A DNA stretch of 64,000 bases from Ramlibacter sp. (GTDB lineage Bacteria; Pseudomonadota; Gammaproteobacteria; Burkholderiales; Burkholderiaceae_C), in NCBI GenBank assembly GCA_019635415.1, contig JAHBZN010000003.1, forward strand, positions 496,001 through 560,000, read 5' to 3'. The position numbers were made by a program, and so were the translations under genes. Numbering within the stretch: position 1 is the stretch's first letter; each line of letters starts with the position of its first letter. Below the pieces are notes generated by a model. It was not told the DNA's origin and ran no database searches. It saw nothing but the letters and a program-made list of their open reading frames with translations. Positions 45,989 to 55,587 of the stretch are shown piece by piece.

Positions 45989-47703
45989 GCCGCGAGCTCG
46001 CAACACTGTCCCCAGCGGAGTTCTGCGCCGAACTTGTGAAGCAGGGGCTGCTGGCCCCCGACCAGGCAGAAATCGTCCTGACCGAACATTCGGAGCACGG
46101 TGGTGCAGTGACTGACATCGTCTCGGCGCTCGGGCTGTTGAGTGCGCAGGACATCACGGCGTTGCTGAGCAGCGCAAGCACGATGCAGGCGGTACGGTTG
46201 GCGGACAGCGTGGCGGACCCGCAGGCGCTGACTTACCTGCCGCGCAATCTGGCCCAAACGCACGGCGTTCTCCCCTTGGGGTTTGACCCTGTGGCGCGTT
46301 TGCTGACCGTGGTCACTGCGGATGCCCATGATGTGGTGGCGATGGACCAGATCCGGTCCGTGGTTCCGCCGGACATCCAACTCGAATGGCGGTTGGCAAC
46401 CCGCGGCGAAGTGGATGGTGCCATTGAGCAGTTCTATGGCCAGACACTGACCATCGAAAGCATCTTGCAAGGTTTGCGCACGGGCCGAATTGACGACTCC
46501 GGGGGGCAACTGCGAGGCCCGAAGGCGTACGCGCATCCGATTGTCCGGCTGGTCGACGCCATACTGTCCGAGTCGGTCCGGCTCGGCGCTTCCGACATCC
46601 ATCTCGAGCCCGAAGAGGGATTCTTGCGCCTGCGTTATCGCATTGACGGCGTGCTCCGGCAGGCCCGGGTGTTCCATCGACAGCATTGGGCGCCCATGCT
46701 GGTGAGGCTCAAGGTCATGTCCAACATGGATATCGCGGAAACACGGGCACCGCAGGATGGCAGGATCTCCATGCTCATTCAGGGCCACGATGTGGATTTC
46801 CGCGCCGCCGTCCAGCCCACGGTATTTGGTGAGAATTTTGTCTTGCGGGTTCTGGACCGGCGGAGGTCCATCGTCCCTCTGGATCAGATGGGCCTGGCGC
46901 CAGACCGGTTGGGCGTCTTGCGACTCATGCTCGCGCGACCCTATGGCATCGTGTTGGTGACCGGTCCGACCGGCAGCGGCAAGACGACCACGCTGTATTC
47001 GATACTGAACGAGCTCAATACCGAGCAGGTCAACATCATGACGCTGGAGGACCCGGTGGAATACCCGATGCCTCGCATCCGACAGGCTTCGGCGGGCGAT
47101 TCGTCCAAACTTGATTTCGCCTCCGGCGTGCGATCCATGATGCGGCAGGACCCTGACATCATCCTGGTGGGCGAAATCCGCGACCGTGACACGGCCGAAA
47201 TGGCCTTCCGCGCGGCCATGACGGGTCATCAGGTGTTTTCCACGCTGCACGCCAATTCGGCGGTTCTTTCCATTCCGCGGCTGGTGGACATGGGAGTCAC
47301 CTCCGACCTGATCACGGGCAACCTGATCGGCATCGTGGCGCAAAGACTGGTGCGCCGCCTTTGTGGCGACTGCAAGGAAGCCTATGACCCCAGTTCCGCC
47401 GAGCGCCTGCTGTTGGGCCTGCGAGATCATGGGCAGGCCACCCTTTATAGGCCGGTTGGTTGTGCTCGGTGCGGTGGCGCGGGCTACCGGGGTCGCATGG
47501 CGCTGACAGAACTGCTGCGATTCGACGAAACCCTGGATGACATGGTGGCCCAGGGCCGCCGCAGCGCGGAAATCCTCGCCCATGCGCGCCAGGAGGGGTT
47601 CAGTACCATGGCGGAGGACGGTGTGCAGCGTGTGATCGATGGCGTGACCTCGTTGGAGGAGGTGGCTCGAGTCGTGGACCTGACCCGCATAGGTCGTGCA
47701 TGA
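45985..47703 (+). CDS. mshE: MSHA-type assembly ATPase
   Basis: This 572-residue GspE/PulE-family ATPase has an N-terminal MshEN-type domain (about 1-160), Walker A TGPTGSGKTTTLYS, DPDIILVGEIRD, the His box MTGHQVFSTLHANS and a zinc CxxC...CxxC set (CGDCKEAYD, CARCGGAGYRGR). MshEN domains bind c-di-GMP in several relatives, which would contrast with the GAF-bearing ATPase at 26.4 kb. It is overlapped by mshG. Confidence 0.93.
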   Translation: MSRELATLSPAEFCAELVKQGLLAPDQAEIVLTEHSEHGGAVTDIVSALGLLSAQDITALLSSASTMQAVRLADSVADPQALTYLPRNLAQTHGVLPLGFDPVARLLTVVTADAHDVVAMDQIRSVVPPDIQLEWRLATRGEVDGAIEQFYGQTLTIESILQGLRTGRIDDSGGQLRGPKAYAHPIVRLVDAILSESVRLGASDIHLEPEEGFLRLRYRIDGVLRQARVFHRQHWAPMLVRLKVMSNMDIAETRAPQDGRISMLIQGHDVDFRAAVQPTVFGENFVLRVLDRRRSIVPLDQMGLAPDRLGVLRLMLARPYGIVLVTGPTGSGKTTTLYSILNELNTEQVNIMTLEDPVEYPMPRIRQASAGDSSKLDFASGVRSMMRQDPDIILVGEIRDRDTAEMAFRAAMTGHQVFSTLHANSAVLSIPRLVDMGVTSDLITGNLIGIVAQRLVRRLCGDCKEAYDPSSAERLLLGLRDHGQATLYRPVGCARCGGAGYRGRMALTELLRFDETLDDMVAQGRRSAEILAHARQEGFSTMAEDGVQRVIDGVTSLEEVARVVDLTRIGRA

Positions 47704-48902
47704 AGACCTATCGCTATGTCGCCGTCAACACCATGGGCCAAGTGATCCGTGGCGAGCAGACAGCGAATTCCCAGGATGATCTGCAGGCCCGGCTGGCCCG
47801 CCTCAGTCTGGAATTGATTTCCGCCAAGGTGCCGCGCAAGGCCTTGAGCCAGCGCCCACGCAGCCTGCCGCTGCGCGATCTCATCAATGTACTGATTCAC
47901 TTGCAGACGTTGAGCCAGGCGGGGGTGCCACTGATCGAGTCCCTGACCGACTTGAGGGACTCGTCTGATGCTCAGGGTGTCCGGAGCTTCGTGGCCGATC
48001 TGGTTGATCGAATCGAGGCGGGTTCGACGCTGTCGCAGGCCATGGCCCAGTCCCCCTGGCCGGTTGATGATGTCATCGTCAGCCTCGTGCAGACCGGGGA
48101 GGCCACCGGCAAGCTGCCGGAAGTGCTGCACGAAATCATCGAGAACCTGAAGTGGACCGACGAAATCACCGAGCAGACAAAAAAGCTGCTACGCGCACCC
48201 GCTTTCACGGGCGCGGTGGTGCTGGGCGCGATTGCTTTCCTGATGGTCTATCTGGTGCCCCAATTGCTTGTTTTCATCAAGGGCATTGGCGGCGATATTC
48301 CCTTCCAGACCGTTTTGCTGATCCGAACTTCGGAGGCCCTGCAAAGCCACGGATACCTGCTGGTGGCCGTTCCGTTCTTGCTCTGGCTGCTTGCGCGAGC
48401 GGCGGCTCGGGCGTCGCCTGCTTGGCGAGAACGTCTGGATGGCTGGAAGTTGCGCGCCCCGCCGATTGGCCCCATCCTCAAGAAGATCATCATGGCGAGG
48501 TTTGCCAACTCCTTCGCCCTGATGTACCGCAGTGGCGTGTCGGTGATAGATGCACTTGGCTTTTGCAAGGGGCTGTCCACCAACTTTGCCTATCAGAAAG
48601 CCCTCGACAATGCGCTCAAAAGCATCACTGAAGGGCAAAAAATATCCGATGCATTTGCGCAGCTCACGCTGTTCCCACCTTTGGTGATTCGCATGCTCCG
48701 CGTCGGCGAGAACACCGGTGGCCTGGACACGGCGCTGGACAACGTGAGCTATTTCTATCGCCGCGAGGTGAATGATTCGGTCGAGAAGCTGCAGGCGGCT
48801 ATCCAGCCCGCGTTGACCGTTTTCTTGGGCGGCATGGTGGCCTGGATCATGTCTTCGGTGCTGTTGCCCATTTATGACGTGATCTCCAAGGTCAAATTCT
48901 GA
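47700..48902 (+). CDS. mshG: MSHA-type inner-membrane platform protein (GspF/PilC family)
   Basis: This 400-residue protein has two T2SSF domains (each beginning LRDLINVLIHLQTLSQAGVPLIES and FANSFALMYRSGVSVIDAL) and three membrane helices. It converts ATPase motion into pilin extraction. Standard length. Four-base overlap with mshE. Confidence 0.95.
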   Translation: MKTYRYVAVNTMGQVIRGEQTANSQDDLQARLARLSLELISAKVPRKALSQRPRSLPLRDLINVLIHLQTLSQAGVPLIESLTDLRDSSDAQGVRSFVADLVDRIEAGSTLSQAMAQSPWPVDDVIVSLVQTGEATGKLPEVLHEIIENLKWTDEITEQTKKLLRAPAFTGAVVLGAIAFLMVYLVPQLLVFIKGIGGDIPFQTVLLIRTSEALQSHGYLLVAVPFLLWLLARAAARASPAWRERLDGWKLRAPPIGPILKKIIMARFANSFALMYRSGVSVIDALGFCKGLSTNFAYQKALDNALKSITEGQKISDAFAQLTLFPPLVIRMLRVGENTGGLDTALDNVSYFYRREVNDSVEKLQAAIQPALTVFLGGMVAWIMSSVLLPIYDVISKVKF

Positions 48903-48908
48903 CGCGCC

Positions 48909-50438
48909 ATGGCCCGCTTCGCTCTGGTCATTGCATCCAACGGCCTGCACCTCTACCGGCTGGGCGGGACGCATCCCGTTGCCTTGCCGATGCCGCCGGA
49001 CGAGATTTCCGCCGCCGCCCTGCTGGCGAACCACACAGCCAAGGGCGATGCGCTGTTTCTTTACACCGACCTTTCCGAAGAAACCTATGCGCGCAGCGAG
49101 TTGCCCAGACTCTGGTCGACCCACATGCGGCGCCAGTTGCTGGGACGCAGGCTGGTTCAGCAGTACCCTGACTACATCTACCGCGCTGCCATGGTCGTCA
49201 AGGGGCGCCTCTTTGACCCACCTCGGCTTGCCAGCCTGATCGGGGTAGCGCACCATTTCGCCGTCGATGCCGTGCGCGAAGCGGCGCTGGCGCGCGGTGT
49301 GCGGCTGGCAGGCATGTGGCCCATCAGCCTGCTGCTGGCCCGCGCCGCGGCGGCATCCGGACCAAGGAACACCTTCTTGCTGACCGTTCAGTTGCCGGGA
49401 GGCCTGCGGCATATCCTGGTGCAGCGTGGCGCGGGTGTTTTTTCGCGGATATCACCGGCGGTGCCCGCAGACGATGTCGGGCCGCTGATGGCCGACGCTC
49501 GGCGCACGACCCAATACCTTGCAGTTCAGGGCTGGCGCGCCGCAGATGCCCCGGTGCTGAAAAGCCGTATCTGGCATGCGCCCGGTATGCGGGAACCCCC
49601 CAGCGTGGTGGCTGTTCCCGGGCTGGATCTGCAGGAAATACGGGTCGAGCCGGACCCGTACTCTGCGGCACTCGCGCAGCGCCCCAGCCCCACAGGTCAG
49701 CTTTTGCCGGCGGCCGCAACGCTGGCTTGGCGCGCCTCGGAGCTGGGCCGCGCGACGCTGGCGCTGGGCGTCGCGGCACTTGTGCTGTCCGCGGGCTGGG
49801 CGGGCTGGACTGAATTGCGGACACATGCCCACGAGCAGCAAATAGAAGTCCTGAACCAGCGCGCCAACGCGGCACGGAGGCAAACTGCCGACATTCTGGC
49901 CACTGCCAAGGGAAATCTCGGTCAGGCAGATTTGGCTCAGGCCGCAGTGGCGGCATGGACGCGACTCATCAAACAGCAGCCAGACCATGTGGCGTCGCTG
50001 CGAGCCTTGTCTGGCGTGCTGGCGGACTTTCCTGATCTCAGGCTGGACCGTCTGGCCTGGCAGGTCAGCCCGGCTGCCAAAGCGAACGCGGAAACGACTG
50101 ATCCCGCGTCCGCTCCGCCGGCGGGCCAGAAGAATGACATCGTCGGCTGCGTGACCGCAGCCGAATCCACGTCGCCCGAGGCGGGCGCTGCCACTGTCCC
50201 TCCCGCAGCGGCCACCGAACTCAGCTTGCGCGTGAACGCGCGGCTACCATCCAGCGTGAGTCTGCGGCAGCGGGCGGAAACGCAGGAACGGTTCGTCACC
50301 CGCCTCAAGCAGCTTGGATGGAAAGTTCGGGTCATCAAGGGCATGGTCGACCAGGATGAGCAGGCCGTGCTTGCCGGCGTGGTGGGCGAGCCGGCACCGG
50401 CTCAGATGGAGCTTTGCATGGGGGTGCCGGCAAAGTAG
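48909..50438 (+). CDS. Fused MshI/GspL-like and PilN-like protein of the MSHA platform
   Basis: This 509-residue protein has a cytoplasmic N-terminal domain (about 1-230) resembling the actin-like half of GspL/PilM/MshI, one membrane helix near 283-301 (LGRATLALGVAALVLSAGWAGW) and a periplasmic coiled coil plus alpha/beta domain like PilN or the GspL C-terminus. One chain replaces the usual MshI and part of MshJ. The N-terminus lacks an obvious ATP-binding motif, so nucleotide binding is doubtful. It is packed six bases after mshG. Confidence 0.75.
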   Translation: MARFALVIASNGLHLYRLGGTHPVALPMPPDEISAAALLANHTAKGDALFLYTDLSEETYARSELPRLWSTHMRRQLLGRRLVQQYPDYIYRAAMVVKGRLFDPPRLASLIGVAHHFAVDAVREAALARGVRLAGMWPISLLLARAAAASGPRNTFLLTVQLPGGLRHILVQRGAGVFSRISPAVPADDVGPLMADARRTTQYLAVQGWRAADAPVLKSRIWHAPGMREPPSVVAVPGLDLQEIRVEPDPYSAALAQRPSPTGQLLPAAATLAWRASELGRATLALGVAALVLSAGWAGWTELRTHAHEQQIEVLNQRANAARRQTADILATAKGNLGQADLAQAAVAAWTRLIKQQPDHVASLRALSGVLADFPDLRLDRLAWQVSPAAKANAETTDPASAPPAGQKNDIVGCVTAAESTSPEAGAATVPPAAATELSLRVNARLPSSVSLRQRAETQERFVTRLKQLGWKVRVIKGMVDQDEQAVLAGVVGEPAPAQMELCMGVPAK

Positions 50439-50466
50439 CACGGCCAGTGAAAAAGGGGCAATCTGA

Positions 50467-51774
50467 ATGGGTACCGAAGCTAAGACTGAACGAATCTGGG
50501 CAGCGGGTCTGCGTCGTGCGGCCGCGCTGGGGGTTCTCCTGGCGCTGGCTGCCTGTGGCGGTGGCGGCGGCAGCAAGAACACCGTGAACGCGGGCGCCGG
50601 CAACACACCCGTGGCTGTGCCCGTGGTGATCCAGTACCTGGCTTCTGAACCGACCTTGATCTATCTGGCCGGAACTGCAGGCGCAACCCGGGCCAGCGTC
50701 AAATTCAGACTGCGTGATGCCCTCGATCAGGTGGTGGCCGGCAGGGCCGTCAAGGTTGAACTGGTGGACGCCACGAGCGGTGTGCGCCTTGAAGGCGCGC
50801 AGGCCGACGGCACGATCGTGCTGACCAGCGATGCCGACGGGCTGGTCACGGCCGCGGTGCTGGCCGGCTCGGTGCCCGCTGCAGTGCGCTTGCGCGCCAC
50901 GTCCGTTGACTTTCCCGCGCTTACGGTCGTCTCGGCGGACCTGACCGTGGCCGTGGGACGGCCCTACCAATCGGGGCTGAGCCTGGCCCCTGTCAAACTC
51001 TCCATCGAGGGCGCCAGCATTGACGGCGAAACAACCGATATCACACTCTCGTTGACGGACCGCAATGGCAATCCGGTGCCCGACGGAACCCAGGTGAATT
51101 TTGTGTCGGAGTCGGGTGTGCTCATTCCACCCAGTTGCGTGGTGGCCGGTGGCGCCTCGCGGTGCACGGTAACCCTGCGCTCGCAGGCGCCGCGCACGTC
51201 CGACGGCCGCGTCACCGTGCTGGCCTACACCCCGGGTGAAGAAGACTTCATAGATCTCAATGGCAACAACCGCTGGGACGCGGGTGAGCCTTTCACCGAC
51301 CTCGGGCAGGTCTACCGTGATGACAACGAAAGCAAGACGTATGACGCCGGTGAGTTCTTCATTCCGCGTCCGGGGTCCAGCGCCTGTGCCGGGGGCACTA
51401 TGGGACGGCCCAACACCTGCGATGGCACCTGGGGTGAGGCGGACGTCAGGGCGAGTGCCATCGTCGTGTTCGCCACCAGTGCCGCGCGCCTGGGCGATGC
51501 CGTTTCGGCCGCGGGGTCTGCTGCCGGCTTCGTGGTGACGGTGTCAGACCTGGCGGGCAACAGCATGCCGCTGGGCACCGCGCTGTCGGTCGGCTTGTTG
51601 TCAGCGGGGACCAGTTCGTGTCAGGCCGAGCTATCGCTCACCAGCATTCCCAATACCCTGATTCCGATCGATGTGGGCGTGCGGCTCACTGGGTGCGTGG
51701 CGGGGGAGCGCGTGGAACTGAAGGCCACTTCGCCCAGTGGCTTTGTCACCGCGCGGACCTACGTGTTGAACTGA
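50467..51774 (+). CDS. Ig-like (Big_1-type) lipoprotein with calcium-loop-like repeats
   Basis: This 435-residue protein has a lipobox LALAAC (C30) followed by GGGGGSK, then two or three Ig-like beta domains (SVKFRLRDALDQVVAGRAVKVEL, ITLSLTDRNGNPVPDGTQVNF) as in bacterial invasin/intimin repeats. Residues about 260-300 contain two acidic loops, DLNGNNRWDAGE and DDNESKTYDAGE, like calcium-binding loops. It lies inside the pilus locus, so it may be an outer-membrane stabiliser or an adhesin-like partner of the pilus. Confidence 0.82.
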   Translation: MGTEAKTERIWAAGLRRAAALGVLLALAACGGGGGSKNTVNAGAGNTPVAVPVVIQYLASEPTLIYLAGTAGATRASVKFRLRDALDQVVAGRAVKVELVDATSGVRLEGAQADGTIVLTSDADGLVTAAVLAGSVPAAVRLRATSVDFPALTVVSADLTVAVGRPYQSGLSLAPVKLSIEGASIDGETTDITLSLTDRNGNPVPDGTQVNFVSESGVLIPPSCVVAGGASRCTVTLRSQAPRTSDGRVTVLAYTPGEEDFIDLNGNNRWDAGEPFTDLGQVYRDDNESKTYDAGEFFIPRPGSSACAGGTMGRPNTCDGTWGEADVRASAIVVFATSAARLGDAVSAAGSAAGFVVTVSDLAGNSMPLGTALSVGLLSAGTSSCQAELSLTSIPNTLIPIDVGVRLTGCVAGERVELKATSPSGFVTARTYVLN

Positions 51775-51775
51775 C

Positions 51776-52420
51776 ATGACTGTAGCCGCCGCATCCTTGC
51801 CTCCAGCCGCCATCTGGCGCCAGGAGCGCCTGCGCCTGATGGCGGGGCTGGGCGCGGTACTGGTGGCGGCCGCCGCGGGCTATTGGGTGCAGCAACGCAA
51901 GGATGATGCGCTGCAACGCCAGCAGCTCGCGCAGACCCAGTTGCAGCAGGCCACGCGCGAGCTGGCGGAGGCTGAAGAGGCCCGGACCCGGCTCGAGGCC
52001 AACTTGCGGCAGTTTGAAGAACTCAAGCGCTCGGGCTTTATCGGTGAACCCGACCGTGTGGGCTTGATCGAGGCATTGGAATTCGCGGCGCGTGCCATGT
52101 CTGGCGCCGCGGTGCGCTGGCAACTCAACCCGGCCCAATCCATCGAAGCCATCACCGACCCCAGAGCCGGCGCACCCGTGGCGGAGGTCAGGGAAATTTC
52201 GATGACGCTGACCGCCGAAGATACCCATGAACAGGAATGGCTGGCGCTACTTGGCAATTTGCGCCAGTCGGCCAGGGGCCAGGCACGCGTGCAGGGGTGC
52301 GACTGGTCGACCGCGCAGCTGTCGGGTGCTTTTGGCCGCATCCCGGCGGTGCGGGCGAACTGCGAGGTGCGCTGGATCTACCTCCTCGCGCCGCAATCGC
52401 CGGCGCCCCAGGGGCAGTGA
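51776..52420 (+). CDS. PilO/MshJ-like inner-membrane protein
   Basis: This 214-residue protein has one membrane helix near 21-37 (MAGLGAVLVAAAAGYWV), a coiled coil (about 40-85) and a periplasmic alpha/beta domain (VREISMTLTAEDTHEQEWLALLGNL). This is the PilO/GspM/MshJ layout, which scaffolds the alignment complex. It lies between the Ig-like lipoprotein and the MshK-like gene with one- and two-base gaps. Confidence 0.78.
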   Translation: MTVAAASLPPAAIWRQERLRLMAGLGAVLVAAAAGYWVQQRKDDALQRQQLAQTQLQQATRELAEAEEARTRLEANLRQFEELKRSGFIGEPDRVGLIEALEFAARAMSGAAVRWQLNPAQSIEAITDPRAGAPVAEVREISMTLTAEDTHEQEWLALLGNLRQSARGQARVQGCDWSTAQLSGAFGRIPAVRANCEVRWIYLLAPQSPAPQGQ

Positions 52421-52421
52421 C

Positions 52422-52901
52422 ATGAAGGCGGCATGGGTCATCGCACTCCTGCAGGCATCGGCCGCGGTGGCCAGCGCGCAGGAGGTGGGCCGCCTGCTGC
52501 TGTCGCCGGCCGAGCGGATGGCGTTGGAACGCGCGCTTGCTCTGGCCAACCAGCCAGCGAACAGCCGTTCAGCAGAGGCCGCCATGCCAGCCGGCCCGCA
52601 GACGGGGGGGGCCGAGCCCCAGGTGGTGAATGGATGGGTCTTGCGCAGCGGAGGACACAGCACCGTCTGGGTCAATGGCCAGCCCTACTACCGGTTTGAA
52701 GAGCCGGGGGCGGCGCGCCAGGCGCTTGCTGCCAGAGGGTTGGTGGCGCCCCAGGGCACCAGTCCTTTGCCGGGTCAACTCAAGTTGCGCCCCGGCCAAA
52801 CGCAGGTACCGGAGCTGCCGCAGCCACTGGACCTGCTGCCACCGGGCGCGTTCAGACGCAGTGGCCCGGCGAAGGAATCAGGCATACAGCAGCGACGCTG
52901 A
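52422..52901 (+). CDS. MshK-like small periplasmic protein
   Basis: This 159-residue protein has a signal peptide (MKAAWVIALLQASAAVASAQ) followed by an acidic-helical start and a short beta-rich domain (VVNGWVLRSGGHSTVWVNGQPYYR), with a Pro/Leu-rich tail. The central segment resembles the PilP/GspC-like homology region, which contacts the secretin. In MSHA loci the gene at this position is often mshK, hence the name. Confidence 0.7.
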   Translation: MKAAWVIALLQASAAVASAQEVGRLLLSPAERMALERALALANQPANSRSAEAAMPAGPQTGGAEPQVVNGWVLRSGGHSTVWVNGQPYYRFEEPGAARQALAARGLVAPQGTSPLPGQLKLRPGQTQVPELPQPLDLLPPGAFRRSGPAKESGIQQRR

Positions 52902-52912
52902 AGGAGTCTCCC

Positions 52913-53779
52913 ATGTCATTCGATTCGTATTCAAAAACCCCGAAGCGGCAGCACGGCTTCAGCCTCGTCGAGATTTCCCTGGTGCTCATCATCGCGGGGC
53001 TGGCGCTGGGCGCGGGGTTGGCTGCGCTGGGGCCGCAGCTTCAGGCGCGCAAATATTCGGAAACAGAAAAACAGCTTCAGGAAGCGAGTGATCTCATACT
53101 GGCTTTCGCCATGGTCAATCGCAGACTGCCTTGCCCGGCGACGGCGGCCAGTAGCGGTCGGGAAAGCTTCTGCACCAACGCAACGGGAGCTTGTGGTGCG
53201 GAGGCCTTTGTCCCGCCTGTCATCACTGCTGGAAGTGATAGAGGTCGCTGCGCGGCTACCCCAAACGCCGGATTCCTGCCGGCGGCCACGTTGGGGATGG
53301 GTGGACAGCGCGCTGACGGCTTGGCGGTGGATGCCTGGGCGCTGCCGGTCAGATACGCAATTCCGAATACGACGAATACAGCGGCGAACAATCCTCCGCC
53401 TGGTTTGGCCTGTAACACCGGCGCGGCGACCTGCTGGCCTTATACGCAAGTCGATGGCATTCGAAATGCGTTTTACGGGTCTGGCAGTATGCCGAATACC
53501 TCTGACATATTCGTCTGTGCAGCCGCCGCAGCCGGAGCGAACTGTGGCGCCGTCGCGCAGAGAGCCAATCCCGCATTTGTGGTCTATTCATATGGTGCCA
53601 ACCTGAACGCCACGCCACCGGCTTTAGGCGCCGACGAAGCAGAAAATACCGATGCCGACCGGGTCTACGTGTGGCATGAAAGAAATGAGGTGGCCAGCAA
53701 TGTCTTTGACGATCTGGTCGCATGGCGCACCTATGAGCAGCTTGTTGCAAAGATGCAAGGAAATGGCGTTCTGCCATAG
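52913..53779 (+). CDS. Type IV prepilin-like protein (MSHA minor pilin)
   Basis: This 288-residue prepilin has leader cleavage at G15|F16 (KRQHG|FSLVE) with conserved E20, then a hydrophobic helix (ISLVLIIAGLALGAGL). The C-terminal domain is long and Cys-rich. It contains the ARKYSETEKQLQEASDLILAFAMVNRRLPCPA segment typical of large MSHA-type minor pilins. Probably part of the pilus tip. Confidence 0.88.
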   Translation: MSFDSYSKTPKRQHGFSLVEISLVLIIAGLALGAGLAALGPQLQARKYSETEKQLQEASDLILAFAMVNRRLPCPATAASSGRESFCTNATGACGAEAFVPPVITAGSDRGRCAATPNAGFLPAATLGMGGQRADGLAVDAWALPVRYAIPNTTNTAANNPPPGLACNTGAATCWPYTQVDGIRNAFYGSGSMPNTSDIFVCAAAAAGANCGAVAQRANPAFVVYSYGANLNATPPALGADEAENTDADRVYVWHERNEVASNVFDDLVAWRTYEQLVAKMQGNGVLP

Positions 53780-53794
53780 TCAGGGGTTACGCGG

Positions 53795-54409
53795 ATGCTG
53801 GCTGCGGAGACGCTCCTGGTGGTCGAGGACGACCTGTCGCTAAGGGACATGTGGGTCAGTGCTCTTGGGCAGACCGGTTGCCGCGTCACGGGTGCCGGTG
53901 ACGCCGCCGAAGCGCTTGAACTGGCTGTTCGCGAGCCCCGTCCCACCCTCGCGTTGCTGGATCTGGGCCTTCCTCCCCACGCAGGTGATGCCGCGGTGGG
54001 CCTCGAGTTGCTGCAGCGTTTGTTGACGGAGTCGCCCAGGCTCAAGGTGGTGGTCCTGACCGGCCAGGACGAACCCGCCATCTGCTGGCAGGCCATCGCG
54101 CTGGGTGCTTTCGATTTCCTGCTCAAGCCCGCGAACCGGGCGCAGGTGCTGCAGGCATTTCAGCGTGCGTGCCTCTTTCTGGATGCGGAGGCGAAGCTGG
54201 CTGCCAGCGGGCAGGCGCGCATCACAGTCACCGCACCCTTGTCGGAAGGGGTGCGTGAATTTGGTGATGCAGCCCAGGAGCGGCTGGTGCGCGCGGTCAT
54301 GAGCGATACCCGCCACAACGTGGCGGAGGCGGCGCGGCGGCTCGGCCTGTCGCGCGAGCACCTGTATTACTTCATTCGCAAGTTCGGCATCGAAAGGCAG
54401 TTGCCTTGA
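53795..54409 (+). CDS. Response regulator with receiver and Fis-type HTH
   Basis: This 204-residue regulator has a receiver domain (acidic E11-D12-D13, phosphoacceptor D56, K111 in LLKPAN), followed directly by a Fis-like DNA-binding helix-turn-helix (NVAEAARRLGLSREHLYYFIRKFG) and no sigma-54 AAA domain. This is the PilR/PrrA-like short layout. It is coupled to the adjacent kinase by a four-base overlap. Located between two prepilin genes, it likely controls their expression. Confidence 0.9.
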   Translation: MLAAETLLVVEDDLSLRDMWVSALGQTGCRVTGAGDAAEALELAVREPRPTLALLDLGLPPHAGDAAVGLELLQRLLTESPRLKVVVLTGQDEPAICWQAIALGAFDFLLKPANRAQVLQAFQRACLFLDAEAKLAASGQARITVTAPLSEGVREFGDAAQERLVRAVMSDTRHNVAEAARRLGLSREHLYYFIRKFGIERQLP

Positions 54410-55509
54410 TTGGTGGGTATGGTGCAGCGGCCTGGCTGGTGGCGGCCGGTCTTGGCGTTTTCCTCGCATTGCTCTGGTTGCGCGCGGGTGCGCGCCGCCG
54501 CCACCATGTGCTGGACGACCTGCTGGCCCTGCGGCGGGTGCTGGAGCGCGACCCTTTGCAGGGCCTCGAACAGGCCGGCATGGTGGTGCGCCGCCTGGGA
54601 CTGGCCGGCCTGCAATGGGATGGCGAATGGTATGGCGCCCCGGTGGCGGGCGTGGTGGGAAAGCCGCCGGGCTCCGCGGAGGCGTCGGTGGCTCGCATGT
54701 TCGCGCAGCCCGATGTCACGCTGAATCTTCGGGTGAGTCTGCATGGCATGCGGGGCGAGGCACGTCTTTTCGCGGTGCAATCCGCCCATCTGCTGTTTGC
54801 CATCGTCGACGGTGCGCTCGCGGCACGGGAGCTGGCGCTGGTCAGTGCCATGACCCAGCGCGCCCGGGTGGCGGTCTTCATGCAACACGACCTGCGCAAC
54901 CTGGTTCAGTGGATCGAGCTGATTGCAGAGGACGTGCAGCAGGCGCCGACGCCAGAAGAGGCCTTGCGGATTGCCCAGCGGATCAGACAAGGGGCCGCCC
55001 TGGCACACGACCGTGCGCGGCGAATCGCCGGCGCGTTGCTGCGTCCGGACGACCGCGAGGCCCCCCCAAGTGACGAGTGGCGCGTGCTGGACGTGGCGGC
55101 TGACCTGGCCCAGGCCGCACAGTTGCATCAGGTGGCACTCGACCTCGAGATGCCGCCCGGGCAAGCCCCGAGCTTCACCTGGAGTGCGCAGGCCTGGGCG
55201 ACCGTGCTCGACAACGTGCTGGGCAATGTGTCGCGGTTGGCCCGCGAACGCATGGTTCCGGCGCGTTGTCGCGTGCGGATCAACCGCCGTGGCCAGGATT
55301 TCAGCGTGTCATTCGAGACCCCTGATCTGCCCTTGGAGATGCCCATCCTCAGGCTTTTTGAGCCCTGGAGCGGCACACGCCCTGGCGGAACGGGCTTGGG
55401 GTTGTATCAGGCTCGCCGCGCGGCATTGGCCGCTGGCGCTGATCTGCGGGCCCAACCCTGCGACAAAGGGCTATCTGTGACATTGTGCGTGAATTGTAAA
55501 AATTCTTAA
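54406..55509 (+). CDS. Sensor histidine kinase of the MSHA-like locus
   Basis: This 367-residue kinase starts at the TTG at 54406 (the only in-frame start before the membrane helix), which overlaps the regulator stop. A single membrane helix (AAAWLVAAGLGVFLALLWL) is followed by a cytoplasmic sensor-like segment, a phosphoacceptor H161 in FMQHDLRNLVQWI, and an ATPase domain (LDNVLGNV, GGTGLGLYQARRAA). The HDLRN box is of the PrsK type. It has no large periplasmic domain, so it probably senses an internal or membrane signal. Confidence 0.88.
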   Translation: MIGGYGAAAWLVAAGLGVFLALLWLRAGARRRHHVLDDLLALRRVLERDPLQGLEQAGMVVRRLGLAGLQWDGEWYGAPVAGVVGKPPGSAEASVARMFAQPDVTLNLRVSLHGMRGEARLFAVQSAHLLFAIVDGALAARELALVSAMTQRARVAVFMQHDLRNLVQWIELIAEDVQQAPTPEEALRIAQRIRQGAALAHDRARRIAGALLRPDDREAPPSDEWRVLDVAADLAQAAQLHQVALDLEMPPGQAPSFTWSAQAWATVLDNVLGNVSRLARERMVPARCRVRINRRGQDFSVSFETPDLPLEMPILRLFEPWSGTRPGGTGLGLYQARRAALAAGADLRAQPCDKGLSVTLCVNCKNS

Positions 55510-55587
55510 CTCCCGGCCGCAGTTTACGTCCTCTACATTTGAGGAATCCCGCGTTGCGGGCGTTGTAATCCATCAAGGAGCCATGGA

